Position numbers and translations under genes: made by a program | Part shown: positions 11,869 to 24,289 of the stretch, piece by piece | Position numbering within the stretch: the first letter of the stretch is position 1 | How the letters are laid out: every line of letters begins with the position of its first letter | Origin: Sinohyriopsis cumingii | Taxonomy: Eukaryota; Mollusca; Bivalvia; Unionida; Unionidae | Direction: 5' to 3' | Assembly (NCBI GenBank): GCA_028554795.2 | Contig: CM068827.1 | Span: forward strand, 139,010,493-139,074,492 | DNA length: 64,000 nucleotides | Notes under the pieces: generated by a model | Seen by the model: the letters and a program-made list of their open reading frames with translations, nothing else | The model's database searches: none | Told to the model about the DNA's origin: nothing

Positions 11869-13004
11869 CTTATTTGGTGAGTTTCCCCCATATGTTCTCA
11901 AGAAAGACATGCCATTCAAAGTTGCATTACCCTATTAGGAGGCAGTATAAAGTAAATATACATTTATATTTCAGATATATTGTCTTGCCTTTGAAGGCAT
12001 AGGTAAAATGTTGCAAATTATACATTTAGGTATCATGATGGCTAAAATAATATTTGTGACTGAGAAAACGTTTTAGAAAAATTATATTAAAATATGTACA
12101 CAAGGTGTAAAGTTGATATTTCATGTATCACTGCTTTTTTAATACAACATTCAATATAAAGTTGGAACCTTCTTAAAACTTTTGATAAATGTTTAGATGC
12201 ACTTGTGTCTTCAGTTTATGTATTTTCCTAAGAACATTGGTCCTCTTTTTATAAAACCTCTCAGTATTTACCAGTGACCTTCCAATCTATAAAACCCATT
12301 AGTAAACCACTATTCTCCTATAATGCATTTGTGGTAATGGACCACATTCAATTAGACAAAGAACAAGTGTGATTTTAACAGGATTTAGGCTTTGAAATTG
12401 ATGTTTATTTAACCCTCAAAAGTAAATTTCAAGAAGGCAAAATATGTTACAAAAATCAACATCCTGAAATTATCCTGGATAAAAAATGTCATGTTTTTTA
12501 CCTTTAGATATTTTTTTTTAAAAGACTAGATTGATATTTTATAGGTTTTTTCCCCAAATTTTAAAACATTTTGCGCAGGAATGCAAGGAAGGAGCTCCAA
12601 AAATCTTGCTCCAAAGATTCTGCTAACAAAACACTGTAATTTTAATGATGAATCAGAGGTTCTTGACTGCATTCTGTGAAAAACATTTTTTTACAGTAGT
12701 TTATAATGTGATTTTCATTTGTAAATGTATCGGGGTTAAAAGTGAACGAGATTAAGTATGCAGTCAGTTTAGTTCATTTGGTGCAGTGATCATTGGGTGT
12801 TACTAGCAGTCTCAGATTCAGTGTTATGTATTACCTTTCTCCTTATTAACCAATCAGAATTGAGTTATTCTACTTCTTTTTATTATCAAATAACCTTAGA
12901 CAATTCTTTATATTTCTAATTTATTGTTTTAAAAATATACGGTTTTGTTTTATTCTTGTTGGCTTTAGCAACATGTTTATCACATTGACTATATAATGCT
13001 AGCA

Positions 13005-13140
13005 AAATGGCAGCTACAATAAGTGACTTTCCCAAGGTCAAAACCAAGTGCTGTCCTGGACGGGTATGTAGCAAACAACCTTTGGAATATAAGCTTGATG
13101 CTTTAGCAACTAGGCTACTGTGGCTTATCTGAAAATATAT
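13005..13140 (-). mobile_element. Possible diverged tRNA-like SINE related to the one at 21.1 kb
   Basis: The minus strand reads CACAGTAGCCTAGTTGCTAA with further tRNA-like features, then GACCTTGGGAAAGTCACTTA, which is the same domain as in the 21.1 kb copy. It is old and degraded. Confidence 0.42.
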
Positions 13141-13479
13141 GTAATTGTATTGAAGTAGCATTTTCGCTTCTCTGTTTGATAATACAAAGATGTATACCGT
13201 TATAATAGACTCAGCTGATTCTTCATACAAGTAGCAGCACTATAAATAGCTGATACGTGTGTCCGCTTGTATGAGCATTCAAACAAGGTGCTTTATTTAG
13301 GACATTTTCTCATCAGAGTCTGCCATGTACTTTCATCATTGCTACTTTTTTCATTTTCATCAAATTTTTGGTCACAAGAACCAATTATAACAAGATTTTA
13401 CATAATTAAATACACTATTTTTCTCTCCATTGGTCATAGACCCGATGGAATGCTCTGATGTATGTTGTCCATTTGTGCC

Positions 13480-14520
13480 TTAGCACAAATTTATCACTAC
13501 TTCTCCTAAACTGTTTGGTGGATAGTCTTGAAACTTTACACATGCTTTCATCCCATGGTTTAGTTGGTCCTAAACAAAGATAGTGGGGGGCCCCGAGTGG
13601 CCGAGTGGTCTAAAGCGCTCTCCGTTACGGATCACTGCCATCTCACCTCTGTCTGCGTGGGTTCGAGTCTCGGATTCGGCTAATGTGGGTATGTGAGAAA
13701 GCTTGCCAGTAGCTTCTCGTGGGTCGGTGGTTCTTTCCGGGGTTTTCCCGGGTTCTTCCTCCACCATTAATACTGGCCGCCATGTATAGCCTATCGTGTG
13801 CTGAAAAATGGCGTTAAACCCTACAACAACAACAACAAAGATAGTGATGCTTGGACAGCCAACATGATCACTGTAGCAACCATCTTGAATGTCTTGTTGC
13901 TACTCCTCCTGAATGGATGTTCATATCAGCATGGTGTTTTCACTTATTTTGATTTCTCGTTCTTCATTAGTAAAAATGGTGCAGATCTGATGTCTGATAT
14001 TGTAAATCATATTATTGCTACTTCCTCTAAATGGATGGTCATGTTGAAATGTGGTTTTGACTTAAAGACTTATTTTGCTGCCAAGCTGATCCTGAATAAA
14101 AACGTATGACATTCAGTATGGCCGCCATGTTAGCCATCTTCTAAATCTTGCTTCACCTTTACTTAAACATAAAGTATTGTTTTCACCGGAATTATGTTGA
14201 TACCCTGTTGGTCTTAAATGAAAATGGTGCCATCTTGTATCACGTATAGCCACCAAGTCAGCCATCTTGAAAATTGTATTATTGCTACCCCTTTATAGAA
14301 GTCATATCTTAAAATTGTTGCTCCCTAAATGGATGGTTATATCACCATGGGATTTGTTGTATCTAATTGATCCTCAATGAAAATGGTACCAGTCTCTCAT
14401 CTTGTCATTACACCCCCTGAATGGATGATCATTATTAGATGGGGTTTGCACCAAAAGACTTCTAATGTCTGCTGGATCCTGATGAAAATGGTGCCAAGCT
14501 GACATCCAAATAATAATATT
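13480..14520. repeat. Old diverged repeat block, interrupted by SINE-A copy 3
   Basis: Motifs such as ATTGCTACTYCCTCTAAATG, GATGGTCAT, AAAGACTT and TGATCCTGAATGAAAATGGT recur three to four times at 100-170 bp spacing, with GCCATCTTG elements. The SINE at 13586 splits one unit. Confidence 0.5.
13586..13834 (+). mobile_element. SINE-A copy 3 (best preserved)
   Basis: The closest to a master sequence in this window: intact A and B boxes (GGCCGAGTGGTCTAAAGCGC, GGGTTCGAGTC), full body and an (AAC)n tail. It has a perfect 12-bp target-site duplication, ACAAAGATAGTG, at 13574-13585 and 13835-13846. It lies in the ARPC4 3'UTR intron and splits an older diverged repeat. Confidence 0.92.
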
Positions 14521-15143
14521 TCCACAGCAGCTAATCTGAAAACCCTTTTATCACTCAATAATATCAGCGTTGGTTTCAACATACTACAGATAGATGTCAG
14601 AATGCTCTTGAATTCCTGGGATTCATTTCTCCCAGTAAAGCATCAGTACCTTTGAAGGGCTCTTGTTGTATTTTAATACACTATCAAGACATAGCCTTGT
14701 TGAAGCATCCATCAGTACAAGACACCCTCACATATAATGTGAGTTACATTTATGGCTTTCCTGAACAGTGTAATAAGAAGGATTCTATGTATCATTCTTT
14801 GAAGCTGGAGAATGGAATTTTGCTATAACTGTGTTCAGGGCTATTGAATTTTTTATGCTGAGGAGGAGTTTCACTCATACAGCAATCAATGTAATGAATA
14901 TGCTATTTTTATCTTTAAGACTAAAGTCAGCATACTTATAAAATCACAAAAAATCACATTAAATATAAATAATGTTTAACAGAAATGACCTGCCGACCCT
15001 AATTTTAAAACTAGTGTAATAGAAAACATGGACATTTGTTTTTGGGTCTGTTTGCATTTGTCTTATCATTCAAGTAACCTCACTTGTCTAGTCCTGTTCT
15101 CTCTGTTGGGATTATTAATGTGTTTGTTTTCTTTGTCTTACAG

Positions 15144-15425
15144 AATGGACTTGTCACAACAGATACAGCTATGATGAAAGAACATACATTATGGATTGAG
15201 TGACAAAATTATCATACTTGTATTGTTTTCTGAGTACTGAGATGTTCACAGACAAGTTAGAAACTTTGTTAGACCACTCCCGTCTTGACAAATATGTTCG
15301 CAGATTTCTTTTCAGTAAAAATCATAGAATTTTTTCCTTATTTAAATCGAACTAACTATTGGTATCTTAACTTGTTTTAAGCCATTTGTTGTCAGTAATC
15401 GTGAATAAAATCAAGTCAAAAGTTA
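15144..15425 (+). other. ARPC4: Probable ARPC4 3'UTR terminal exon with poly(A) signal
   Basis: A good acceptor (TTTGTCTTACAG, ending at 15143) lies 3.3 kb downstream of the donor just after the ARPC4 stop codon. An AATAAA hexamer lies at 15404-15409, about 15-20 bp before a plausible cleavage site. No coding potential is needed here. Because the junction is only 8 nt after the stop, the transcript would not be expected to trigger nonsense-mediated decay. This is inference from splice signals only. The alternative is that exon 5 reads through and ends at an earlier poly(A) site. Confidence 0.55.
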
Positions 15426-16907
15426 CTTTAAGTTTTAAAAAAAAAAAAGACTTAATATGATTTTGCCTGCAGCAATATAAATTTTAGCAGTAATTGTGAC
15501 AACACGTGTTTAAAATCAGTAAGATGAGGAATAAAAGTCATGCAAGTGCACTTAAAAGCAATAAATGAAGAAAATCTACTAAATAATGTAATGAATTAAA
15601 GGCATGCGTCAAAGATTTTAATGAAGTCTAACCTCTTTTAACATTCAGAACGCATCATAGATCATAAGATCTTTGATTCAGATAATCTGGGCATTCATAC
15701 AAATTTATGCTCATTATTTCCAAGAAATTTCAAACACCAAATCAAATCAGGAAATTTAAATCAATTTATGATCTTGTCTTGCTTCATAAATTGATGAAAT
15801 TTGCCTGTAGCTTAGTATGATTTTTATGTATGCAAAAGTAACAAACTTTGGAATAATTGTAGTGTCAACTATTTCGTTACTCTAAGGTTCTCTCACATAG
15901 GCTGTTATTGAAAGGTATATTTTGTACAATTATATCATGATTTTTTGGGTAGATGGGGGGAAAAGTATCTTTCAAGATTTAATTGATATTAGGCAAGGGG
16001 TTACTGTAGTTGTAGAATATTAATACAGATAAATTTCATATTCATACTAATATTTATGTACCTAAGCACATCCATGTACTTAACACATTTACCATGCATA
16101 TTAAATATACACATTTTATATGAAATTGTTGTTTTGGGTGGTGTTATTTCTTTTAAAATCCAAGTGGCAAGTTAGTCAAGTCACTTTTCTCAGGGGTAAA
16201 GCGAAATCTCATGTTTTACACTTGGTAAGAGTTGATTCGATTCCTTGAATGATTTTGTTGTTTCTCCATTAAATCCATTACCCATCCATATTTTATATTC
16301 TGGAACCTCCTGAATCTAGCCCCGAAAACAAAAAACAACTTATCTTTCCCATCTCTTCCAATATAGACCACACAAATAGAATCTGTATGAATTACCATTA
16401 TTATTACCTGCCTTGGTCACCAGTAGGTAACTACTGTATACTTGATGTTTCAGTTTTAAATTTTCACACAATACAGGTAGCATCATATAAGCATACCTCC
16501 TGAAATCTGTTGAATGTCTTTAGAAATATCAGTCATCTTTGGCAAGATTGATACTGTTTTGTTGAATTGAGTTTTTTTTTAACTTATCATCAGTAATTTG
16601 CATATTGTGGACCTTGTTGCCGATTATGCCATTTGTATGTTTTTGCTGTTTGTCAGTATAACATTGATTTATTGTTGGCACTATTGAATTTGATTATTAT
16701 AAATTACAGATTCAGTGCATTAATTTAACTACAGTATGCACCTTTTTGTAACTCATTTCATGGTTTTAAAATAGTCATTTGTATTGTAATTACACGTAAA
16801 TGTAGTAACTGGATGCACCAAGTGTAAAATAATGTTCATGTTATTGGAGAACACTAGATATAGTAAATAGTGCTCTGGTGGTTGTTCAGAAGGGATATGG
16901 TCCAACG

Positions 16908-17157
16908 TTGTTGTTGTTGTTGTAGGGTTTAACACCATTTTTCAGCACAAGATAGGCTATACATGACGGCCAGTATAACTGGTGGAGGAAGAACCCTGGA
17001 AAACCCAGGGAAGAACCACCAACCCACGAGAAGCTACTGGCATGCTTTCCCACATACCAACGCTACCCGAGCCTTGGACTCGAACCCACGCAGACAGGTG
17101 AGATGGCAGTGATCCGGAACAGTGAGTGCTCTAGACCACTCAGCCACTCAGGGCCCC
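16908..17157 (-). mobile_element. SINE-A copy 4, reverse orientation
   Basis: Reads GTTGTTGTTG (tail) to GGGCCCC (head) on the plus strand, with the rest of the SINE-A body between. The flanks share the near-duplication TGGTCCAAC / TGTCCAAC. Confidence 0.88.
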
Positions 17158-19198
17158 ATGTCCAACATTGTGCAAAAACAACTGAAGGGTGGGAACAAAC
17201 ACTCAGGATCAGTTGTGAGTATAGTGGGAGATGGTCCCACCTCCCAAATTTCTCAGAATTTGACATTGGTGAACATAATTTCTGGAGAGCTGAAGCAGGA
17301 AGAAGAGGATGTTATAGATGCCATTTTCTTCACTGTTCAAACTTTAGATTAGATGACTGATCCAAAAATACTTTGAAGATGTTGACTTCTGGATATTTCC
17401 TTTTTCATCTTTCTTCTACCATTTCACTTCTGACTTCGATAGAGTGGAATAACTCACTCCGTCTTTTGGGCAGCACATTGGGAGCCTGTCCCCCTACATG
17501 CCAGAATCATGGCACATTGGTAGCTTGTCCCCCCCACATGCCAAAATCATGGCACATATAGTTTCTGTCAAAGTTTAGTTTTTCTTTCTTTGCACCAGCC
17601 TCTTTTACTATGTGCCACTATCACAGCACATGATCAGACAATCCAGCTGACCAACGAGTCATTCATTTATACTTTTTCTTATCAGATCAGGTCACAAATG
17701 GGCCAACAATTTCTTCTTGTATGGCCTGTTATGGGCAACTCCTTAGTTGTGTATGTATGGCCATCACACTTTGTCTCTTTCAGCATTTTCACCAATTGCT
17801 GATCTGTCGGTTCCGACAATGGCTCCACACTTTAATGCATATCATGTGCATAGGTTTCAGAACTGATACTGCTTCTTCCCATCCACCAGTAATGATCAAT
17901 GCAGAGAGGTTGAAGGCTGGCATGACACATAACAAAAAACACATTACACTGAAGTTTGAGTTTAGTTTACAAGCTGTAATCACTCACCACCACTGTTTTT
18001 TAATTGTGTGTGTCACGGTCTCACTGAACACAAATGATGTCAATGATAACTCTCCTTCCTGCAACATTATCATCACATCATGGAGGTTACTGAATGTATC
18101 TCCAAGAGGATTCAGAACCCTGGCAACTTTGAAGCATTCAGATATTTAGACATTTGACATATAGTAAATTAGAATGGACAAAGATTTAGCCGCAGAATAA
18201 AAATCAGCTCTGCTTTTATGTAAAACATGCTATTGGTGAGAAATATTTTTGTTACCTCATCTTTGACTTGCAGTCTTCAGATTTGTGGAGAAAATGGGTA
18301 GCATACATGCCTGGAAGTCAGCATGATGAATTGCAAAAGTTGTTAACAGGGCAGCTTACAACTGTTACAGTACAATAATACTTGTGTAACCTGAATTTAG
18401 TGAGACAGGATGCTTTTCTTTGTTTATCTTCACTTGGGCTCCACACCACTCTATGCTTTCATTACATATTGGTTCACTCTTACTGTTTAAAGGTTGCAAT
18501 ACAGATGCGAGGAAGCAGGTTGCAAGAAAAATTGCCTCTTGAACTCACCTTGCCCTCTCTGTCTTTTCTCTGCCTGCAGCTGTTGCAGCCCAAATTGTGA
18601 GACTTGCTAGAAGGACAAAGTCCAATGAGCTGTAGTAATTTTACTGAAACAGCATTATTCCAGATGGTAACAATCTTCACAGTACAGAAAAGTCTATTTT
18701 TTCATCTACCAAGACTTAGAGTAAATTGCAGTGATTCTTAGACCTTGCCATTCTGCAGAATTAGCTCTGGAGGAGCCAGGATCTTTCATTTCAGCAAGTT
18801 TTCCTTGACATATTAAAATGAGTAATCCAAGGTGTTTTCAGGATCTAATTCACTGAGATCACATTTTGTCCTCTATTGTGATGTAGATCTTGGCAAGTCA
18901 TGTGAAGGCAGCAATTTTCCAGACGGAGGTCCTGACTTATCACTTTTTATGGTGATCCAGCTCAACAGGTTTATAGCTGTTCCAAGGCTTGAGATGATCT
19001 GTATGCCCTTTCAGTTGGTTTTTGGTTCTGCTTGGATGGTTAGGTGGTAGTAATGATACAACCAAGATTCAAGACCAAGAACCAGTTGCTCTTCATTGGT
19101 AATCAGAAAGTGATGTTTTGTTCAATCACCCTGCTAAATCCTTCAAAAGAAGCACATTTCCAAAATTCAGTTCATACTAAAGTACTACCAGGAGGATG

Positions 19199-19491
19199 GA
19201 CCACTCTGGTGGCCTAGTGGTTAGAGCGTCCGCCTCAGATGTGAAAGGTCGTGGGTTTGATCCCCAGTCAAGTCATACCAAAGACTTACAAAAATGGTAC
19301 TAACAGCTGCCTCGCTTGGTGCTCAGCATTAAGAAGTTAGTGTTAGGACTGGTTGGCTTGGTGTCAGGATAATGTGTCTGCAGCATGATGCCCCAGTGCT
19401 AGACATAACTATAAACTGTCACACTGCAGACATTGTAGCACTATGACTGATTTTGTTTTTAAAGCTACGTTAAAATCCAAATCACACACAC
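19199..19491 (+). mobile_element. SINE-B copy 3 with target-site duplication
   Basis: Complete head, body and (CA)n tail. The 12-bp duplication ACCAGGAGGATG flanks it at 19187-19198 and 19492-19503, which defines both ends and shows retroposition. Confidence 0.92.
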
Positions 19492-21069
19492 ACCAGGAGG
19501 ATGACAAGGACTTTTTTCCATTTACAGAGGAAAAAACAGGACACTGCATGCCAAGTTTTGACTTCTTGGCTTAACTGGATGATTCGCTCAGCATATTTGG
19601 AGCTCTGAAGTGACTGAGTTATACTAATCAGTTGAAGGCATTATTGAACCCATCAGCTGGCATGCACAGCCCGTTTTTTCAAGCCTTTATCTTCATGATT
19701 TAGCCTCACAGAGAAATGACCTAGCTGTGGCAAGTACAGTATCTGTTGCCCAGACAAACACCTGACTTTGTGAAGGCCAGCACAACCTCTTCAAAATTGA
19801 AGCTTTTTGTTGGATTTACCCTGATTTTTTTTGTGGCAACACCATATGTTTATCATTGCTCTTTAAGATATCATGGTAATCACATGTTGCTGGCAATTAT
19901 CACTTGGTTGTGCTACCTCCTGGTAGGAGAGTGGTTTTATCCTTCACATGAGAAGCCAAAGCAAAACATCTGCAAAAGGGTAACGAAACTGGATGCTCAT
20001 GCATTTCCTTCATTTACCTAAAATGCAATATTTATTAGAAATTGTTCTCTTAGAATGCTTACACAATTACAGATAAATCTGTTTGACACTTCCCTGCAAA
20101 TGTGAGTGTGCTTGTTGATTTATTGCTCAGACTTACTCTAAACATCTGTTAAATGTAAGCCACCCAACTATGACAAGGGGAGGTAATTATAAGACATAAG
20201 ATTTACTTCCCATATGTACATACATAGTGCTATAGTGGAGCTAAGTGGGAAATGTCAAAATTTGTTTATTCTTTCTGGAAAGGTTGGATTCTGGAGGAAG
20301 CAGAAATTCATAGCTAGTGTGATCCAATATATATTCTTCCAGAAATTTTATTGTAAATTATACTTCTCAGAAATGCATTTGGTTGACTAGACTTCATAGG
20401 AGTCTTAATCAGACTTTTTGGAGAAGTTATAAAAACGTAGCCTCTGAAGGCAAGTTATTACTTATAAAATGTTAATTTTTACAATAATATGGATCTTGAA
20501 AGAATGGTTAAAAGGTACTACATGCATATTATGCTCTGATTAAAAAAACAGGTATGATTGCCTCGACGAAAGTTATGAATTTTGTCCTTTTTTAAGAAGA
20601 ATAAAAGGGAAAAGTTAATAAGTAAAACAAAATTATGCAGGCCAAATGTAGTCATTTGTTTTGTGTGCAGCCTGGAAAAGGAAAGAGTGTAACAATCCAT
20701 CAGGGCATCAATGGTGTGTGAAATTCAGGGTTGACATGTTCATACATCTTGTCCAGAAATGCTGCACATTGTTATGTAAGAATACGTTACAAACTTGTTG
20801 CATGCTTTTCCTGCATTCTGTATATGAAAATTTGTGATATTTACATGTCAACACAAAAGGGGTACAATGAGCTATTATTAATAGTTCAAAATACATAGTG
20901 GATAATGAATGTAATTTTTAAAAAAAAAAAACAAAATCAGTATAACAAATGCAAGTAGAAGGAAATTACATGAATTAAAACAACATTTTCCTTGGTATTT
21001 CAGTTTATTTTTGCTTTTTATTTGTTGTCGTAATGGCATGGCCAACACATTATTGGATATATCATGCCA

Positions 21070-21190
21070 AGAAAAGAAAGTCACGTGCCTTTCCCAATGA
21101 CATGCTGAAGCATCTGACCCGAGTTATTGATCTGGCTACCCTTGGATTTCAAGTCCATTGCTCTACCAGCTGTTACTTCTTCTTCAGTTG
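21070..21190 (-). mobile_element. Possible third SINE (tRNA-like head with GGGAAAGGCAC domain)
   Basis: The minus strand reads AGCTGGTAGAGCAATGGACT followed by TGAAATCCAAGGG, a convincing tRNA-like A box and anticodon-arm pattern. It then has a short body ending TTGGGAAAGGCACGTGACTT. The cloverleaf is incomplete, so a SINE head is likelier than a tRNA gene. Confidence 0.5.
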
Positions 21191-23458
21191 GAAGCTTTAA
21201 GAAAGGTTCAGTTATTCCACAGTAGAATTATAATTCATTGGGTCACAACAACAATGAAAACCATGACAGTTGGTATCCCATGAAAAATAGTATAATCATC
21301 TGATGATAGTAAAGACATTGTATAATTTAAAGTGTTCATCATCACTGTCTTGTGGACCACACGAAGAAAACAGACTGAAAGGGATGACTGGGATATTTCT
21401 TTTTATTGGAGTATAAAGTCTTCATTTTACCAACTTAGATTTGAAAAGAACCCTAATTCTTGAAATCATGGAAAATGTCTACAACCAAGAGTAGTGTACA
21501 TAAAATAATATAACATTTAAACATGCACTCTTCAATTACAGTTTAAATAGCAAGAGTGGTTAGCTTGATTATTGGTATCAGTATTATTGTTGTCTGTGGT
21601 GCTCTCAATCTGTAATGCACCTAAGTCTGCATCATTACAGTCAGTGATTCTGTAATGATCCAGATCATTGTGTAATTGATGCAGCAAGCATTTTGCATCA
21701 TTGTTACATGGTGATTTTATGAACAAAGATCTATCTTTTGAGGGGGAAAATACACTATATTTTCACTCTAAAATGAGTACTAAAAAAAATGAAGTGAATA
21801 ATCATATTCATTTTGAAGGGGATAAAGATAAATAAAAGAAGTGTTCATTTTTTATATCAGAAATATTTTTTTGAAAGATTACAAATATAACACTATGTAA
21901 GTCATACATTGTACAGCACAATTTATTAATACCTGTTGAAAAGGCAGTTGGTCATTGCGTAAAATTCTGACACATGACATTTGAATATTAAGTTTTACTT
22001 TTTGGATGTCATTTTGTCACCTCAAGGTCATGTCATTTTGCCTTAGCACTTCCCCCTGGGCCTGAATAAGGCATAGTGATTATGTCCCAGAAGAGCTACT
22101 TTCAGCATGTATCAAGTGGTATTTTTGGGAACTGTTATTATTATTAGTAGTATTAGTATTATTATTGAAGGAGACAGAGCAAAACCATAAACCCTTAGGA
22201 TCAAATAAAATTGTTTTTGAGAGATTTTCTGTTTAAATAGGTTTTCACATATTTGAAAAAAAATGTCTTTTTCTAAGCACATGTATGAATATTATGAAAA
22301 AGCATTAGTGTTTGTCTAAAAGTACTTAATATGAAACAGTTATTTTAAAAAAAAATATTTAGTATAAAATTAGCTGAACAGCATATGTTCATTCTGAAAA
22401 GAGCGTCTTGTGACATGAATACAGTTGTTTCCAATAGAAATGGTCTACCCAAGTGTGGAAGGCATTGTAAATGGCTTTCATTTCCAGGAGACTGATGTAA
22501 ACAGCCATCTCTTGAAGCATCCACATGCCACCGACCATTGCAAATCCAGTAGTAAGTAGTGTAAGTGTGCTTTCCACCCTTATAAACTTTCAGGTTCAAT
22601 AGTGTGTTCCACAACCTGAAAAACTGGCATTGTAACAGGTGAACCTGCTTATGGAATAGGCCAAAGAACTCTAAGAAACTTCCTCAGCTAACAACAGCTT
22701 GCTTTATGCTTTTCTGATACATGAGTTATACTTTTCATGCATTTGGGAGAAAGATGCCAAGTTTATGTGTTAAGAGTTCCAAATCTTGATGGAAACAATA
22801 TTGAAAAGGGATAAAGTCCACTATCAGTAAGAGTAGTTAGGTTGATCATGTTGTGAACCAAAAAGCATTAGCATGTACTAAAGAGCCATTGTAATTGGAG
22901 ACACCTCTCAAATCCATTCTCTGTAACCTTAAATTATTTACACTTCTTGGACTTGGTTGTCAACACTGTAATGAAGAAGAGGAAAAATTGCATACAAATA
23001 TATATAAAAATTGAAATAAAATTGAAAACCATTTTCTCTGGATGACTAAGAAGTGTAATAGTTGATAAGTACAGCACCTGAAAATTCATCCAGTGACAGA
23101 ATGTTACCAGTGAAAATCTCGTGGGACAATAATGAACAGTACAATCATTGCTAAAATAGTAATAAATTCACCAGAACTCAAAAAATGTGTATACACCATA
23201 TAAAACAATATTTTTATAGCTAATTCACTAAAAATCAAAATATGGATAATGAAATTTGAGGACAATATTGATATATTGATGGATTCTATGTAGGACACCT
23301 TTATACCATGAGAGCAAAAGTAAAAACTGGCACATCTGGGTATAATGGTAACCATGGAGGCGGGGGGGGGGGGGGTGTTGTTGAATGGAAGTTAACCTGT
23401 AAGAGTTGCTTCCTTTTGTCAATAGAGAAAGAGAGATTTTTCACTTTTCATTTTTCAG

Positions 23459-23735
23459 GCAGATGCGGAAGTGTGCGGGTTTGAACCCTGGCCAGGTCAT
23501 ACCAAAGACTTTAAAAAAATGGTACTTGCAGCTGCCTCACTTGGCACTCAGCATTAAGAAGTTAGTGTTAGGACTAGTCGGCCTGGTGTCAGGATAATGT
23601 GACTGTAGGACATGATGCTACATGTCTTTGGCATGATGCCCTAGTGCTAGACATAAATTTAAACTGCGCCACTGCAGATATTGCAGCAATATGGCTGGAA
23701 AATTGTTAAAGCTACTTTAAAAATCCAAAACACAC
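23459..23735 (+). mobile_element. SINE-B copy 4, 5'-truncated
   Basis: Begins within the tRNA-like head just before the B box (GGGTTTGAACCC) and continues through the body to AATCCAAAACACA. It is preceded by a G homopolymer at about 23362. Confidence 0.82.
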
Positions 23736-24289
23736 TGTACAAAAAATGTAGTTTTTTATGGTGGGGGGGGGGGTAAAACTAATTTTAATGACATAATACA
23801 TATCTGTTGCCATTAAATAATTAGTACTTTTCCAAGTGGAAAATATCCCAATAATATGGTGAGAAATTGTCCTCCCGTTCGGCTCAACCAGAAGATTCCA
23901 GAACAAAGATAATTTACAGGATCACCTATAGATATGTCGCCATTTGTACAGCCCCTTTATTCTTTTACTAGGGAGTAGCCTAACTTGGGACATCACTGTA
24001 GGGTGAAAAGAGAGAATCTAGCAATAGCAACAGGTAAGTATTAATAATTAAAATTAGTTGTACTCCACCTAAAAAAATCACTACATTTAAATATCAATAA
24101 TACCATACCTGTTGCTATTGCATAGCTGACTTTGTGAGTTTGATGGAAGGCTAAAGATTCTCCAACTGGAGAATAAAAGCAAACGCTAAAGCTTGTTGAA
24201 GAGCTGGAGACTACTGGAGGATAAAATTCACATGGGCCACTTTTTGAGCAAGACAATCAAGTCCAAAAAGAAAATGTCTTCACCTTGTT

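Larger units (their letters stand above)
11877..15143. other. Probable ARPC4 3'UTR intron
   Basis: Holds a degraded tRNA-like SINE (13.0 kb) and the old repeat block with SINE-A copy 3. It is bounded by a GTGAGT donor and a CTTACAG acceptor. Confidence 0.55.

Noticed and set aside
13570..13767. Small open frame on the minus strand
   Set aside because: It lies inside SINE-A copy 3 and is an accident of the element's sequence.
15437..15448. Genomic A-run suggesting a processed ARPC4 retrocopy
   Set aside because: ARPC4 here has introns and no target-site duplication. The A-run simply follows the poly(A) signal region.
17721..18149. 142-codon open frame as a host gene
   Set aside because: No recognisable domain, odd composition, no splice context, and it lies in the repeat-rich intergenic block.
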